Origin: Ascarosepion bandense
Lineage: Eukaryota > Mollusca > Cephalopoda > Sepiida > Sepiidae
DNA length: 64,000 nt
Direction: 5' to 3'
NCBI GenBank assembly: GCA_037127315.1
Contig: JBBBDQ010001921.1
Coordinates: 337,501 to 401,500 of the forward strand
Shown here: positions 1 through 9,640 of the stretch, piece by piece
Layout: each line of letters starts with the position of its first letter
How positions within the stretch are numbered: position 1 is the stretch's first letter
Program-made: the position numbers and the translations under genes
Notes under the pieces: model-generated
Told to the model about the DNA's origin: nothing
The model's input: the letters and a program-made list of their open reading frames with translations, nothing else
Databases searched by the model: none

Positions 1-308
1 AGTCAGTCAGTTAAGTGCCATATGTAATACACACTTTGGGTGATCATGTCTGAAAAGAGACATGACTGACTGGGCAGAAGATTATCCCGTAGTAGGTTGC
101 CATTACTTTCTGTGGTAGATTGGTTGCCAATCAAGGCTATAGAACAAAGTCTGTCCTATTATTTAACCTATAACTCGAGGAAAGAGGCAAATTAATACCT
201 TTCCCAAGGATATTTGTGCACATGTGAATGCAAGGAATACAACTGGAATTTGAACTCAGCTCACTGATTTGTGGTTCGTAGTCAATACCAATGGCACTAC
301 AACGCACA
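1..308 (-). mobile_element. SINE-A, tRNA-derived SINE, near full length
   Basis: The tRNA-like head lies at the high-coordinate end. Read on the minus strand it has a diverged box A near 290-305 and a box B-like GAGTTCAAATTCC, followed by a conserved body and ending at the palindromic AGTCAGTCAGTTAAGTGCC. About ten related copies occur in the window. The head has several substitutions, so this is an old copy. The 73-residue ORF inside it is an artefact. The family name is mine. Confidence 0.8.
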
Positions 309-419
309 AATGCACTGTAGTTAGTGAAATTTATGTTTTCTTTAAAAAATACCCACATGTGTCATTTTAATGTGATTTTTTTAAAGAAATGCAAATTGAC
401 CCCAGTTTTTTTGCTTGCA

Positions 420-453
<34 letters not shown>

Positions 454-470
454 ATATACATATATATATA
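309..470. repeat. spacer with (TA)n microsatellite
   Basis: AT-rich spacer with a TA run at about 419-446 and a second shorter TATA run just before SINE-B. Nothing else is recognisable. Confidence 0.7.
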
Positions 471-782
471 TTACACTCTCACACCCTGATTGAGCACTGT
501 GGAAAACTGGTAGACTTTGAAAAACAGTAGCTACTTTGGCATGTACACATCGCTCATTCAGTAATGAATTAGAGCACTCTGGCTATTGGGTGGGTATAAT
601 GACAATATATACACGCTAAAAAGTCTGCCGCCTTCTACCGAATGCTTCCTCGCCCAGAGGTAGAATCGCCGACTGACGCCAATTCGGTCGGGTTTAAATC
701 CTGGGTTAAAAAGCAATCGGAGTCTAACAGTACTGATCAGCTGTGATACAGTGAAACAGATCTGTCTGCATATGACTATATT
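471..782 (+). mobile_element. SINE-B, full-length tRNA-derived SINE ending in (TA)n
   Basis: It begins with a conserved upstream block (ACACCCTGATTGAGC), then the tRNA-like part CCCAGAGGTAGAATCGCC and a box B-like GGGTTTAAATCC. The conserved tail contains GCTGTGATACAG and GAAACAGATCTGTCTG, and a long TA run follows directly. The minus-strand copy at 17222-17500 has the same order throughout, which fixes both ends. The tail has a domain-like conservation across copies, as in SINEs with a shared central or 3' domain. Confidence 0.75.
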
Positions 783-819
783 ATAAATATATATATATGT
801 TTATACATATATAAGTAAT

Positions 820-859
<40 letters not shown>

Positions 860-927
860 TTAATCCTTACAACAAATATTCATTAGTAATTTGGGCATGT
901 GCATGCGCACACAGATATATATATATT
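748..927 (+). repeat. direct repeat, left copy, flanking the foldback
   Basis: SINE-B tail, TA run, then TTAATCCTTACAACAAATA and TTCATTAGTAATTTG. The same series recurs at 1301-1478 on the other side of the palindrome, with changes mainly in TA-run length. Confidence 0.8.
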
Positions 928-958
928 TTATATTGTGTGTATTTTGGCAGCATTTTTT

Positions 959-1284
959 AATTAATGCAGGTTTCATTGAATAATATAGACAAGTTTTGTC
1001 TAATACTTCTTGTGTAGGATCCGTTCATACCGTCTGATATACTTGATGGTGATATCATTGAAAGACAACAAAAAATCACAGTAATTGTTGATTTTTTTAT
1101 CGGGTCTAAGCTTTCGGCTCACTTTTCGAAAGCTTAGACCCGATAAAAAAATCAACAATTACTGTGATTTTTTTTGTTGTCTTTCAACAACATCACCATC
1201 AAGTATATCAGACGGTATGAACGGATCCTACACAAAAGTAATAGACAAAACTTGTCTATATTATTCAATGAAACCTGCATTAAT
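959..1284. mobile_element. foldback element, 158-bp inverted arms, 10-bp loop
   Basis: The left arm (959-1116) and right arm (1127-1284) are nearly perfect reverse complements with only a handful of mismatches. The loop is GCTCACTTTT. The centre reads CGGGTCTAAGCTTTCG on one side and its complement on the other, and the outer ends are ATTAATGCAGG and its complement. It has no coding capacity; the two ORFs over it arise from the palindrome. It could be a foldback or MITE-type DNA element, or a palindrome made by template switching. Confidence 0.85.
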
Positions 1285-1300
1285 ATATTTTATATATATA

Positions 1301-1369
1301 CAGTGAAACAGATCTGTCTGTGGATGACTATATTATATATATATATATATATGTTTATACATATATAAG

Positions 1370-1409
<40 letters not shown>

Positions 1410-1478
1410 ATACATATATATTTAATCCTTACAACAAATATTCATTAGTAATTTGTGCATGTGTATGTGTACATATAT
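1301..1478 (+). repeat. direct repeat, right copy, flanking the foldback
   Basis: Second copy of 748-927, starting in the SINE-B tail (ACAGTGAAACAGATCTG) and running through the TA tract to ATTAGTAATTTGTGCATG. Confidence 0.8.
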
Positions 1479-1589
1479 ATAGAAAGGAAATTATTTTTTG
1501 TGTGACGTGTTTTGTTCTTTAGAAGTTCATTGCACTAAAATGATGTTTACATTGATGCGATTACACATTTTTCCATTTTGTCTTTAACC

Positions 1590-1700
1590 CTAGGGTAAAA
1601 CATCGTTAGATCTGATGTATCAGAGAGCTCAAAGCTCGTCAGATCTAGTGACAGTTTACCCTTGGGGAACGCAGGTTCGAATCCTGCCAGAGAACCCATT
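1590..1700 (+). other. tRNA-like T-arm, possible SINE head or tRNA relic
   Basis: GCAGGTTCGAATCCTGC at about 1670-1686 is a perfect T-arm: a 5-bp stem around TTCGAAT, with a box B match. No acceptor stem pairing to the downstream CAGAGAA is found at the right distance and no proper D-arm is visible. It is a relic, not a gene. Confidence 0.35.
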
Positions 1701-1937
1701 TTTTCCTGATTAAATGTCTTAAATATTTAGGCTGCCTGATGAAAATAGTATTCAATACATAAAGGTAGCATCTAATCAAATACTAGTATCCACTAAAAAA
1801 TAATGTTTAAGTAATAAACATATATAATCAGAATATACGAATCAGAATCACTTTCACTAAATCTTCTTCAAAGACCAAGAGAAGAACGAAAAAAAAAAGA
1901 CAAAATATTGATATGTTATGATTTGGTGATTGTAATT
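1701..1937. other. no recognisable feature
   Basis: AT-rich DNA with a short A-run near 1890-1901. No coding or repeat signal recognised. Confidence 0.5.
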
Positions 1938-2235
1938 TTTGATCTGATATTTAACTCGAAACGAAAAAATTGGGGTGCCGAGTTCAAATTCCAGTTGAAT
2001 TCCTTGCATTTACTTACACACAAATCTGCTTGGGAAAGGTATTAATCCTTCTCTTCCCTCTAGTTATGGTTTAAATAAGAGGACAGATTGGGTTCTATAG
2101 CCTTGGTTGGCAACCAGTCTACTGCAGAAAGCAATGGCAACCTACTTTGGGATAATCTTCTGCCCAGTTAATCATGTCTCGAAAGAGACATGATCACCCA
2201 AATCATGTATCACATATGGCTCTTAACTGACTGAA
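1938..2235 (+). mobile_element. SINE-A copy with degraded head
   Basis: The head retains GCCGAGTTCAAATTCCAG (box B region). The body and the terminal TTAACTGACTGA match the other SINE-A copies. Tandem extra body units follow immediately. Confidence 0.8.
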
Positions 2236-2815
2236 TATAATAGTTGAAAACATAATTAAAACATCTACTGGGCATAAAGTGGAGGATCGGTTTTATATTG
2301 TCATGAAGTAATAAACTGATCCCCCACCAATTATACATAATATAATAATGTAATATAATCTATCTCTTCTCCCTCTAGCTATGAGTTAAATAAGAGGACA
2401 GATTGGGTTCTATAGCCTTGGCTGGCAACCAGTCTACCACAGAAAGCAATGGCAACCTACTACGGTATAATTTTCTCCCCAGTCAGTCATGTCTCTTTCG
2501 AGACATGATCGCCCAAAGTGTGTATCATGTATGGCACTTAACTGACTGACTAAATATAATAGTTGGAAACATAATTAAAACTTGTACTGGGTATAAAGTG
2601 AGGAATTGGTTTTCTATTGTTATGCAGTAATAAACTGACCCCCCACTAATTATATTTAATATAATAATGTAATATAATCTATCTCTTCTTCCTCTAGCTA
2701 TGAATCAAATACCAAGACAGACTGGGTTCTATAGCCTTGGCTAGCAACCAGTCTACTGTAGAAAGCAATGGCAACCTACTACAAAATAATCTTCTGCCCA
2801 GTCATTTAAGTGACT
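2236..2815 (+). repeat. two tandem SINE-A body units joined by a palindromic linker
   Basis: Each unit of about 320 bp starts with a linker (ATAATAGTTG-type sequence, then an AAAGTGGAGGATCGG...CTGATCCCCCAC inverted repeat and a TAATATAATAATG tract) and then repeats the SINE-A body without the tRNA head. The second unit is truncated near 2815. The same arrangement occurs at 3935-4262 and 60865-61182, so linker plus body is a recurrent composite and not a one-off duplication. Confidence 0.75.
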
Positions 2816-3190
2816 GTTGTGTCATGTGCATTAAAGCAACAGATAATTATTTTTTTATTTTTAAATGTTTGTGCATGAAATCTTTTGGATGATAAAGTGT
2901 ATAAAAGCATGTGTGTATTTTTAAATAGAAACACTTGTCTGTTTAGATGTATGTTGGGTGGTAACATTAGTTCATATATATGTATATGTTTTGTGCGTAC
3001 TAATGCATGTGTCACTTGTATTGAAGAAACAAACAATTTTTAAATATATGTGAGAGAAATATTTTGGATGGTTAAGTGTGTGGTAGCACGTGTGTCATTT
3101 TATGTAGAATCGATTGTCTGTATGGGTGTATAGCGGATGGTAATGTTAGCTGATATAAGTTTACATTTGTATGTGTGTGAAGATAAGTAA
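2816..3190. repeat. diverged tandem duplication, about 180 bp
   Basis: The block from about 2875 to 3050 recurs from about 3055 to 3190. Shared landmarks are TTTTGGATG, a CTTGTCTGT/GATTGTCTGT stretch, GGTGGTAACATTAG versus GGATGGTAATGTTAG, and TATATGT runs. No coding signal. Confidence 0.6.
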
Positions 3191-3660
3191 CTATTCCTCA
3201 CACATATGTTTAAAAAGATTTTCATCTTTGGTGGTACAAGAAGTTTGGTTGGTTTCTCACTCACCTGTGCCCCACACGTAATAATCAAGTGGGGTTGAAG
3301 TCTGGGGAGTTAAGGGGGCCAGATGTAAGGGGTGATGTGGTCAGAGAAATTGTCTGAAAGCCATGGTTAGGTTCTTCTGCTTGTGTGGTATGTTGTAGAG
3401 TCTTTTTGCCAGACATAGGGTCTTCAGACAGCCACCCTCTTGAGCCAAGACAGCACTACCTTCTCAAGGCACTTCATGTAGGCCTCTGTATTAAGTCTGA
3501 GGCCCTGTGGGAAGATAAATGGAGGCATAACATTGCCATCACTAGTGAACACACTAAACACGTTCTTAATCATCATTAGACTCATCAAACTCATTCCGAA
3601 TCCTGTGCAATGTCACTGACAACTAAACACACTGAAATGTGAGCTTACATTTTGAATGCC
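3191..3660 (-). pseudogene. mariner/maT-like transposase fragment
   Basis: Read from about 3660 down to 3191 on the minus strand, the translation contains VMPPFIFPQGL, then WQKDSTTYH (the QQDSAPSH-type motif with the second catalytic Asp) and NSPDFNPT followed by DYYVWG (third catalytic position). This order is typical of the C-terminal catalytic half of mariner/maT DDE transposases. The first Asp region and the helix-turn-helix half are not visible. At least one frame break lies near VAV/RPYVW. No terminal inverted repeats were found. Dead fragment; exact clade uncertain. Confidence 0.7.
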
Positions 3661-3721
3661 GAGAGTAAATTGGTTCATGGTCCATGTGACCCTCTTGATT
3701 AGACATTAAAATGAGATATTA

Positions 3722-4262
3722 TGCACAAATACTCTTTGGAAAGGTATTAATCCATCTCTTCCCTCCAGCTGTAAGTTAAATGGCAGGACAGATTGGGTTC
3801 TATAGCCTTGTCTGGCAACCAGTCTACCACAGGAAGTAATGGCAACCTGCTGCAGGATAATCTTCTACCCAGTCAGACATGTCTGTTTCGAGACATGATT
3901 GCATAAAGCATATATCACGTTTGGCACTTAACTGACTGATTGAATATAATAGTTTGAAACATAATTAAAACTTGTACTGGGCATAAAATGGGGGATCGGT
4001 TTTCTATTGTTATGAAGTAAATAACTAATCCCCCATAAATTATACTTAGTATAATAATGAAATATAATCTATCTCTACTCCCTCCAGCTATGAGTTAAAT
4101 GGTAGGCCAGATTGGGCTCTATAGCCTTGTCTGTCAACCAATCTACCACTGAAAGTAATGGCATCCTACAGTGGGATAATCTTCTGCCCAGTTAGTCATG
4201 TCTCGAGAGAGACATGATTGCCCAAAGTGTGCATCACATATGGCATTTAACTGACTGACTGA
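3722..4262 (+). mobile_element. SINE-A body plus one tandem linker-body unit
   Basis: The body starts near CTTTGGAAAGGTATTAATCC and ends in TTAACTGACTGA at about 3937. The palindromic linker follows, then a second body ending at about 4262. The tRNA head is missing. Confidence 0.75.
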
Positions 4263-4305
4263 TTTGCTAGTATATTTTTTTCTTCTTCATCATTTTATTA
4301 ATAAA

Positions 4306-4685
4306 CTAGCAGTATAGCCTGGCATTGCTCAGGTGTAATGAAAGCTTTAAAACTAATCCATGGTCCTGGAGCTCAGACTCTTTGGACGTTGGCACAAACA
4401 CTAAAAAGCAATAGTTGTTTCCAGTTAAAGCAAAACTATAGACTGAAAGAGAAATGAATGGATGTAAGTCAAATTTTGATTTCCTGGCATCGATATCAAA
4501 TAAGTTTTTTCATCGTAAACTGAATTTTGAAGGCTAAATAAGTCCTCTGAGTAAATGGTATCATGGCTGAGACTAAGAACTACAATTCTACCTACTTAGA
4601 GCCAAACCCGAAGCAAAAACTAAAATAAAAGGGCTGAAAAAAAGACATACAGGCAGATAAACAGACCGACACACAAACATCTTGC

Positions 4686-4731
<46 letters not shown>

Positions 4732-5041
4732 CGATTTTCTGCACAATTGTAAGAACTGCAACCTTGAAACTTCTGAATATCATTTCTTATGTCTTTGTCT
4801 TTAAGTGTATCAAATTTGAATAAAATCGAACCACTCCTTCTATAACCCGATTTTTTCGATTATCGATTTTCAATATTTATCGGGGGTACCTCGACACAAA
4901 ACCTAGCTAAGGCCACTCACAGATGCTTATAGTACAACTGTGTGAATTTTCAAGAAAATCGGTTCAGCCGTTTCAGAGTCTATAGGTAACAGACACACAC
5001 ACACACACACAGACAAAGTTCCATTTATAAATAAGTTCAGA
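4306..5041 (-). mobile_element. Helitron-type non-autonomous element, family 1
   Basis: On the minus strand the element ends with a GC-rich hairpin (related to CCCGAGCAACGCCGGG, mutated here) 12 nt before CTAG, and the next base is T. The 5' end is near 5041 and begins TC-like (TCTGAACTTATTTATAAATGG). No inverted termini and no obvious target duplication. It carries a TA run (about 4688-4728) and a CA run (about 4989-5010) at positions shared by all copies. No RepHel protein is encoded, so it would depend on an autonomous partner. Family assignment rests on termini and on the empty site at 55159-55290. Confidence 0.7.
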
Positions 5042-5204
5042 TTTGTATTTTTGTCATGGTTCCTTATATTTTTCTTTTCTTCCTGTGAATTGTTATTCTG
5101 TCATTTTAATATTTACCAACATATTCTCTTCTGACAAAATGTTTAAAGTAGAATGTCTTTCTGTAAGTTCTTTCATACCAAACTTCTGTTTAAACAATAA
5201 AAAT
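5042..5204. other. no recognisable feature
   Basis: AT-rich unique-looking DNA. The 88-residue ORF reading through it has no motif that I recognise. Confidence 0.4.
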
Positions 5205-5420
5205 GAACAGTTGAAGAGGCTCATCCCTTGTTTCCTGTTTAGGATATGGTTTCTGGTTTTCTCTTTTCCAAACTTCTCACTTTTTTTTTTTTTTTTTAAA
5301 TTGGAGTAGATAGACTAAACTATCGCCCGGTTCACACTCCACCCACGTCTACTGAACAGGTGAAGTGGCTCATCCCCTGTTCCCTGTTTAGGATGTGGCT
5401 ACTGGTTCTCTTTTTTCCAA
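5205..5420 (+). repeat. SINE-C-like repeat, 1.5 tandem copies
   Basis: A partial copy (5205-5290) ends in a T-run. A fuller copy (5291-5420) begins AAATTGGAGTAGATAGAC and contains CCCGGTTCACACTCCACCC, which resembles a box B, and ends CCTGTTTAGGATGTGG. A third copy is at 6472-6600. Calling it a SINE is tentative; the family name is mine. Confidence 0.5.
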
Positions 5421-5495
5421 TCTCTTCACTCTTATGTAGCCCCCTGCACATCAGTGGCATTACTGCCTTGCTCGGTGTGATATGATTAAAAAAAA
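5421..5495 (+). repeat. 3' tail of the jockey-like LINE
   Basis: TATGTAGCCCCCTGCACATC, then CAGTGGCATTACTGCC, a GATATGATT block and an A-run. The same tail ends the LINE copies at 11595, 46715 and 60475, so this is an extremely 5'-truncated insertion or a SINE-C copy mobilised with this tail. Confidence 0.7.
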
Positions 5496-5604
5496 ATCAT
5501 TTCTTATTTGTAAGTAAAACCAAACAAGACGGCAACAGAAACATGTATTTGAGCAACACTATTTCATTTGCGCTAATAAATTATTCTTTTATTATTTTAT
5601 ATGA

Positions 5605-5885
5605 TCACTGGGATTGTTGACATTCTATAACCTTCATCGATCTTTCATTCACTGATCTTATTAAATTTTCTATTCTTTTGACTTTAACAGCAGATTTTTG
5701 TATTGCTACCCCAAGATTTTTGCTTGAATATTGGTTTCAGTTTTCCTATCCATCACTTTTAATGATGGATCAGAAATTTTCTATTGGATTAATATCTGGA
5801 GTGGCTGAAGCCATTACCTTTAATTTGATATTAGTGAAATCTTTTTGGGCAATATGGACAATATCCAGATTTTCAGAATGTGATT
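5605..5885 (-). pseudogene. Tc1-like transposase C-terminal fragment
   Basis: Minus-strand translation gives DIVHIAQKDF, then ATPDINPIENF followed by a stop and SIIKSDG, ending with a region ending SVNER. PDxNPIEN is the Tc1 motif carrying the third catalytic Glu, which is retained here. The rest of the enzyme is missing and the frame is broken by stops. No inverted repeats were found around it. Confidence 0.65.
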
Positions 5886-6107
5886 AAGTTTAAAAGAATA
5901 TTTTTTAAAAATTTAAGTTTTAAAGAGTATTCTCTAAAAATTTGCAACACTGTTACAATAATTGCAGAAAACTAAAAACCTATTTGAAGTGACTTATAAT
6001 TTAACTGCTTATTACACCAGATTAAATAATTACACTACTCTGCCAATATTCTTTTCTAACATGTGGTTGTTCACTATATCTATAATTTTACTGTCTGAGG
6101 GAAAATC

Positions 6108-6425
6108 AGTCAGTCAGTTAAGTGCCATACATGATACATGCTTTGGACAATCATGTCTCAAAAGAGACATGACTGACAGGGCAGAAGATTATCTCATAGT
6201 AGATTGCCATTGCTTTTTGTGGTAAACTGGTTGCCTGCCAAGGCCATAGAACCAAATTTGTCCTGTTATTTAACCTATAACTAGAGGAAACAGACACATT
6301 ATTACCTTTCCCAAGGGTATTTGTGTATAAGTGAATGCAAGGAATTCAACTGGAATTTGAACGCGGCATCTTGATTTGTTGTTCTGAGTTGATATCCACA
6401 GCACCACAATACACATCTTGACTTT
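6108..6425 (-). mobile_element. SINE-A, near full length
   Basis: Starts with CAGTCAGTCAGTTAAGTGCC and ends in the tRNA-like head near ACCACAATACACATC. Same order as the copy at 1-308. Confidence 0.8.
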
Positions 6426-6471
6426 AACTAAGTTAAAACTTAGAAAATCTGTTTTTTCTTCCCTTTTTTTT

Positions 6472-6600
6472 AAATTGGAGTAGATAGACCCTACTATTAC
6501 ATGGTTCATACTCTTCACCCTTCTTTTGAACAGAAGTGTAGGCTGATCCCTTCTTCCCTGTTTAGAAAAAGGTTCCTGGTTTTCTTTCCTCTTCTCAGGT
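6472..6600 (+). repeat. SINE-C-like repeat copy
   Basis: AAATTGGAGTAGATAGACCC, GGTTCATACTC and TCCCTGTTTAG match 5291-5420. Confidence 0.5.
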
Positions 6601-6925
6601 ATTAATAATGGTGTTGTTGCAATTTTTTTGTAATGTATGTGGATGGTGGCAATGTTTCTTCATACTGAGTGTAACAGGTTAGCAGTTTCCTGGTTGCTGC
6701 TTCTAACTGGTTATTAAGAGCCTGAACTCTTGTGTAGCATCTTGAGAGGCTGTTCTAATCAACAGTTGAATAATATCAGGTTTTTTGTAGTGCAATGTCG
6801 CACATCAATGGGTGGCTCTGGTGGGTAACCCTAAGCCACATTATTTTGCAGATTGCACCAGTTCCCTTCCAATACATGTTGCATTTGATGACTGACTGTT
6901 ACTACTAGCCTCTCCTTAATAAAAA
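6601..6925. other. no recognisable feature
   Basis: Unique-looking DNA upstream of the LINE. It may be LINE 5' sequence but I could not confirm that. Confidence 0.4.
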
Positions 6926-7463
6926 ATGAAGACACAGAATCAAAGAAATAAACCTAAACCAGCTGAACAAAACACACTTAAACCTGAAAACATCTCCTTC
7001 TCAAATGTAGTCTGGCATCTGTACCAACTTTTGCAGCATCTTGACGTTTATGCCTTTGAACATCTCCCTCTAGCCAGGATGATTTCTCTTGAATCTTCAG
7101 ACCATTCATACATGTGCCTTCGTCTCTCTCCATTGAGCTCAGTTAGCTATCTTTTTTTCTAAACCACTTTTCTTTTCTCTCCTGACTTACATATTAGAGA
7201 GCATCTCAAACAATATAGACAAGGACATTTCCTCTCATCTGTTTGCGGATATATTTGTGTTTGGTGACCTTAAAGCCCACCATGCCACGTGGCTGGAAAA
7301 CTCTGTTACAGATCTTGCTTGTCTCTATACTATGAACTTTTCAATCACTCAATCTCTCACACAATTGATGGATTTCTGCATGCGTTTCCCCAAACAACAC
7401 TGATGAACTTGGTTCCCTTTTACCTCTGACTCTTGCCATGCAGCTTTACTTTTTTGGCACCTG
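6926..7463 (+). pseudogene. jockey-like LINE, endonuclease domain remnant
   Basis: This is the 5' coding part of one LINE that continues to 11595. The translation shows SLESSDHSYMCLRLS and, in another frame, ISNNIDKDISS then FGDLKAHHATWL and NFSITQSLTQLMDF. FGDxxxHHxxW is the catalytic GDFN.H..W motif of LINE apurinic-type endonucleases (EEP superfamily), with N changed to K. A live endonuclease nicks target DNA to prime reverse transcription. Here at least two frameshifts and stops are present. The reading is cut by the Tc1 element and resumes at 8968. I place it in the jockey/CR1 group from the overall pattern; the clade needs a tree. Confidence 0.75.
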
Positions 7464-8967
7464 CACCACTGGCCAAAAGTTTTGCAACACAATGTAAAAG
7501 TATAGTTTCAGATATTTTTGAATACCGAAGGTGAGTGAAACCATGAATAATCAATAAATAGGATGCATTTAATTTGCTTATGCAAATTTTAATTAATTTG
7601 CATGGGCGAGTTCTTGACTCTATGAAATGAGAAGGAATATTTTTCTGGGGAAAAAAAGTAGAGTGTAGAGGTTGGACTGTATTTTTGTTTTGAACCGCAT
7701 ATTTGGCAGACAGAGTGAAGTGAAAAGCAAAGAGAAGAGATTGGACAGTAATTCTTTTTTTTTAAATCACATTATTTATTCTGTACATCTAATTGTGATC
7801 CAAATAGGAAAACGTCATTGTTCTGAATCCAAGCAATCTGCAATCATTGCTTTACACAAAGCCGGTCTTAGCTGTCATCAGATTGTCAAACAGGAAAAAG
7901 GTTCATGCAGCAACAGTCAAAAGAATAGTCCAGAAGTGGAAGAAAACTGGAAAAATTGAAGTTGGGATTTGAAGTGGCCGCCCAAAAGTGTCTACAGGGT
8001 GAGATGACCAATGTCTGGTTCGACTTAGTTTGTCTGATCGACAGGTACTGAAGGAATCCGTCCAGGGGTGGTGTGGAAGCTTCAGATTACACAGTACGGC
8101 AGCGTTTGTTGGTGAAAAGATTGATGTCAAAAAGGCCCGCAAGAAAGCCACTTTTGATACGAAAAATATAAAAGATCGACTAAATTTCTGTCGAAGTCAT
8201 AAAAGTTGGACTGTAGAAAACTGGAAAAAGGTGATTTTCTCTGATGAATCATCTTTTAGCTGGTTTACTAACAATGGATCAATTCGTGTTAGAAGACGAG
8301 TCGATGAAAGATTCCACCCTGATTGTGTGGTATTCGCAGTCAAGCATCCGGACCTTGTTCATATTTGGAGGTGCTTCTCCTTTCATGGCGTCAGAGAATT
8401 TGTGATTGTACCCAAAGGCACGTCAATGAACAAGGAATGATATATGGACACTATCCAAAATAGACTACCACAATTTTTGATAGAACACTACTCTGATCGA
8501 GATGTGGTGTTTCAACATGATGGTGCACCTTGCCATCAAGCAAAAGCTGTGACGAAGTGGTTCGTGGAAAATAATTTCAGAGTTTTGCAAAACTTGGCTT
8601 GTAATTCAGCTGATCTTAATCCCATCAAAAATTTATGGTTCATCCTGAAACCAAAGGCGCATGGAGCTGCTCCAACAACAAGAATTGAACTTGAAGCTGC
8701 CCTACAAAGATGTTGGACTTCTATTAGATCTGCTTAAAATCACTAATTGAGTCTTTGCCAAAGTAAATAAAACTTGTTCTTAAAAATAGAGGAAGGCACA
8801 TAAAGTAGTGAATTTAAAATCAAAATTTAACATACATCAAAATAAATAATTTTTTTTACTTTGAAATAGTTTATATTATTATTTTAAAATGCTAAAGCAA
8901 AAATAGTTGTGTTTTGTTATTGATAATTCAGATTTTTATGGCGTTGCAAAACTTTTGGCCAGAACTG
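7464..8967 (+). mobile_element. Tc1-like DNA transposon, complete but dead
   Basis: Terminal inverted repeats: CTGGCCAAAAGTTTTGCAAC near 7469 and its complement GTTGCAAAACTTTTGGCCAG near 8943. The outer right end is followed by TA (8968-8969), the expected target dinucleotide; the left TA is mutated. Length about 1.5 kb, normal for Tc1. It interrupts the LINE, so it arrived later. Confidence 0.9.
7800..8737 (+). pseudogene. Tc1-like transposase, inactivated
   Basis: A cut-and-paste transposase with N-terminal helix-turn-helix DNA-binding and C-terminal DDE domains. Visible in order: SAIIALHKAGLSCHQIVK (first HTH), a frameshift near 7895, TVKRIVQKWKKTGKIE, a stop before SGRPKVSTG (GRPK hinge), then VIFSDESSF (first catalytic Asp), an in-frame stop at 8438-8440, FQHDGAPCHQAK (second Asp) and SADLNPIKNLW. 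In the last motif Lys replaces the catalytic Glu of PIENLW. Several stops, a frameshift and a lost catalytic residue make it non-functional. Confidence 0.9.
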
Positions 8968-9240
8968 TATGATCTTGCCGTTGTTTCCATCAATATCTAC
9001 TTCCACTCCCCCTCCTTCCAGGAAATTCATACCTGCAGATTATCCTACTGTTATCAAAGAGCTGACTGGGAGGCATTCCTTGAATTCCTTTGTGATGTCC
9101 CTTGGAACAAAATTTTTAGTTTCCCTGTTGAAGGCTGTGCATCTGAGGTCTCCTGTTGGGTGAAAGCTAGCATTAATGCTTTCATCTATTCAAGAAGTTC
9201 CTACTCAAACCTCTTTCCTCTTCTTGGTTCTCGGTCCTGG
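8968..9240 (+). pseudogene. jockey-like LINE, region between endonuclease and RT
   Basis: Reading resumes directly after the Tc1 element: YDLAVVSINIYFHSP, then DWEAFLEFLCDVPW and WVKASINAFI. This D-W-x-x-x-x-x-x-L-x-D-V-P-W pattern is a conserved linker of this LINE type. Frame is open here but lacks both flanking domains. The same WVKA segment occurs again at about 9650, so the block at 9641 is either a duplication or a second LINE copy. Confidence 0.7.
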
Positions 9241-9640
9241 GTATGACGGTAAACTGCATCTGGCAGCAAGGCCTCTAATTATGAGCTTGTGAGGAGCATG
9301 GAACCACCTCTTAAATGCTGTTGTTCTCAGGTCCACCTGTTAGGGTCCCAGATATTCACAAATAGTTAACCCCCAAACTGGGGTCAAAATACTATGAAAG
9401 TATAAAAATACACTTTTATAGAAATATGTACATAAAAATAAAATTTTATCGAAAAATATTACCAACAATACATTTTTGAAGAAAAAATTATTACCATAAC
9501 ACATTTTTGATTAAGAAAAATTATTCTCAGCAAAATATTTTTGAATAGAAAACTAGAAGACATTTTCAGTTTTATAAAATAAAAAAGAATAAGAAAAAAG
9601 AAATTTCTACCAGAAAAATATCTTAATGCTATCAAAAAGC
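9241..9640 (+). repeat. retroposon-D repeat copy inside the LINE
   Basis: CTGGGTATGACGGTAAACTG, GAGCATGGAACCACCTCTT, GGGTCAAAATACTATGAAA, then an AT-rich stretch with repeated ACATTTTTGAA blocks. The same series is at 30645-31165, which is longer and ends in a tail GTTGATATGCCATTAAAC. Function unknown; family name is mine. Confidence 0.6.

Noticed and set aside
1085..1368. Two ORFs of 64-73 residues
   Set aside because: They lie across the long palindrome and have no motif.
1590..1700. Functional tRNA gene
   Set aside because: A perfect T-arm is present, but no matching acceptor stem or D-arm.
5043..5309. 88-residue ORF as a small secreted protein
   Set aside because: It ends in a T-run and SINE-C sequence, and no start context or motif supports it.
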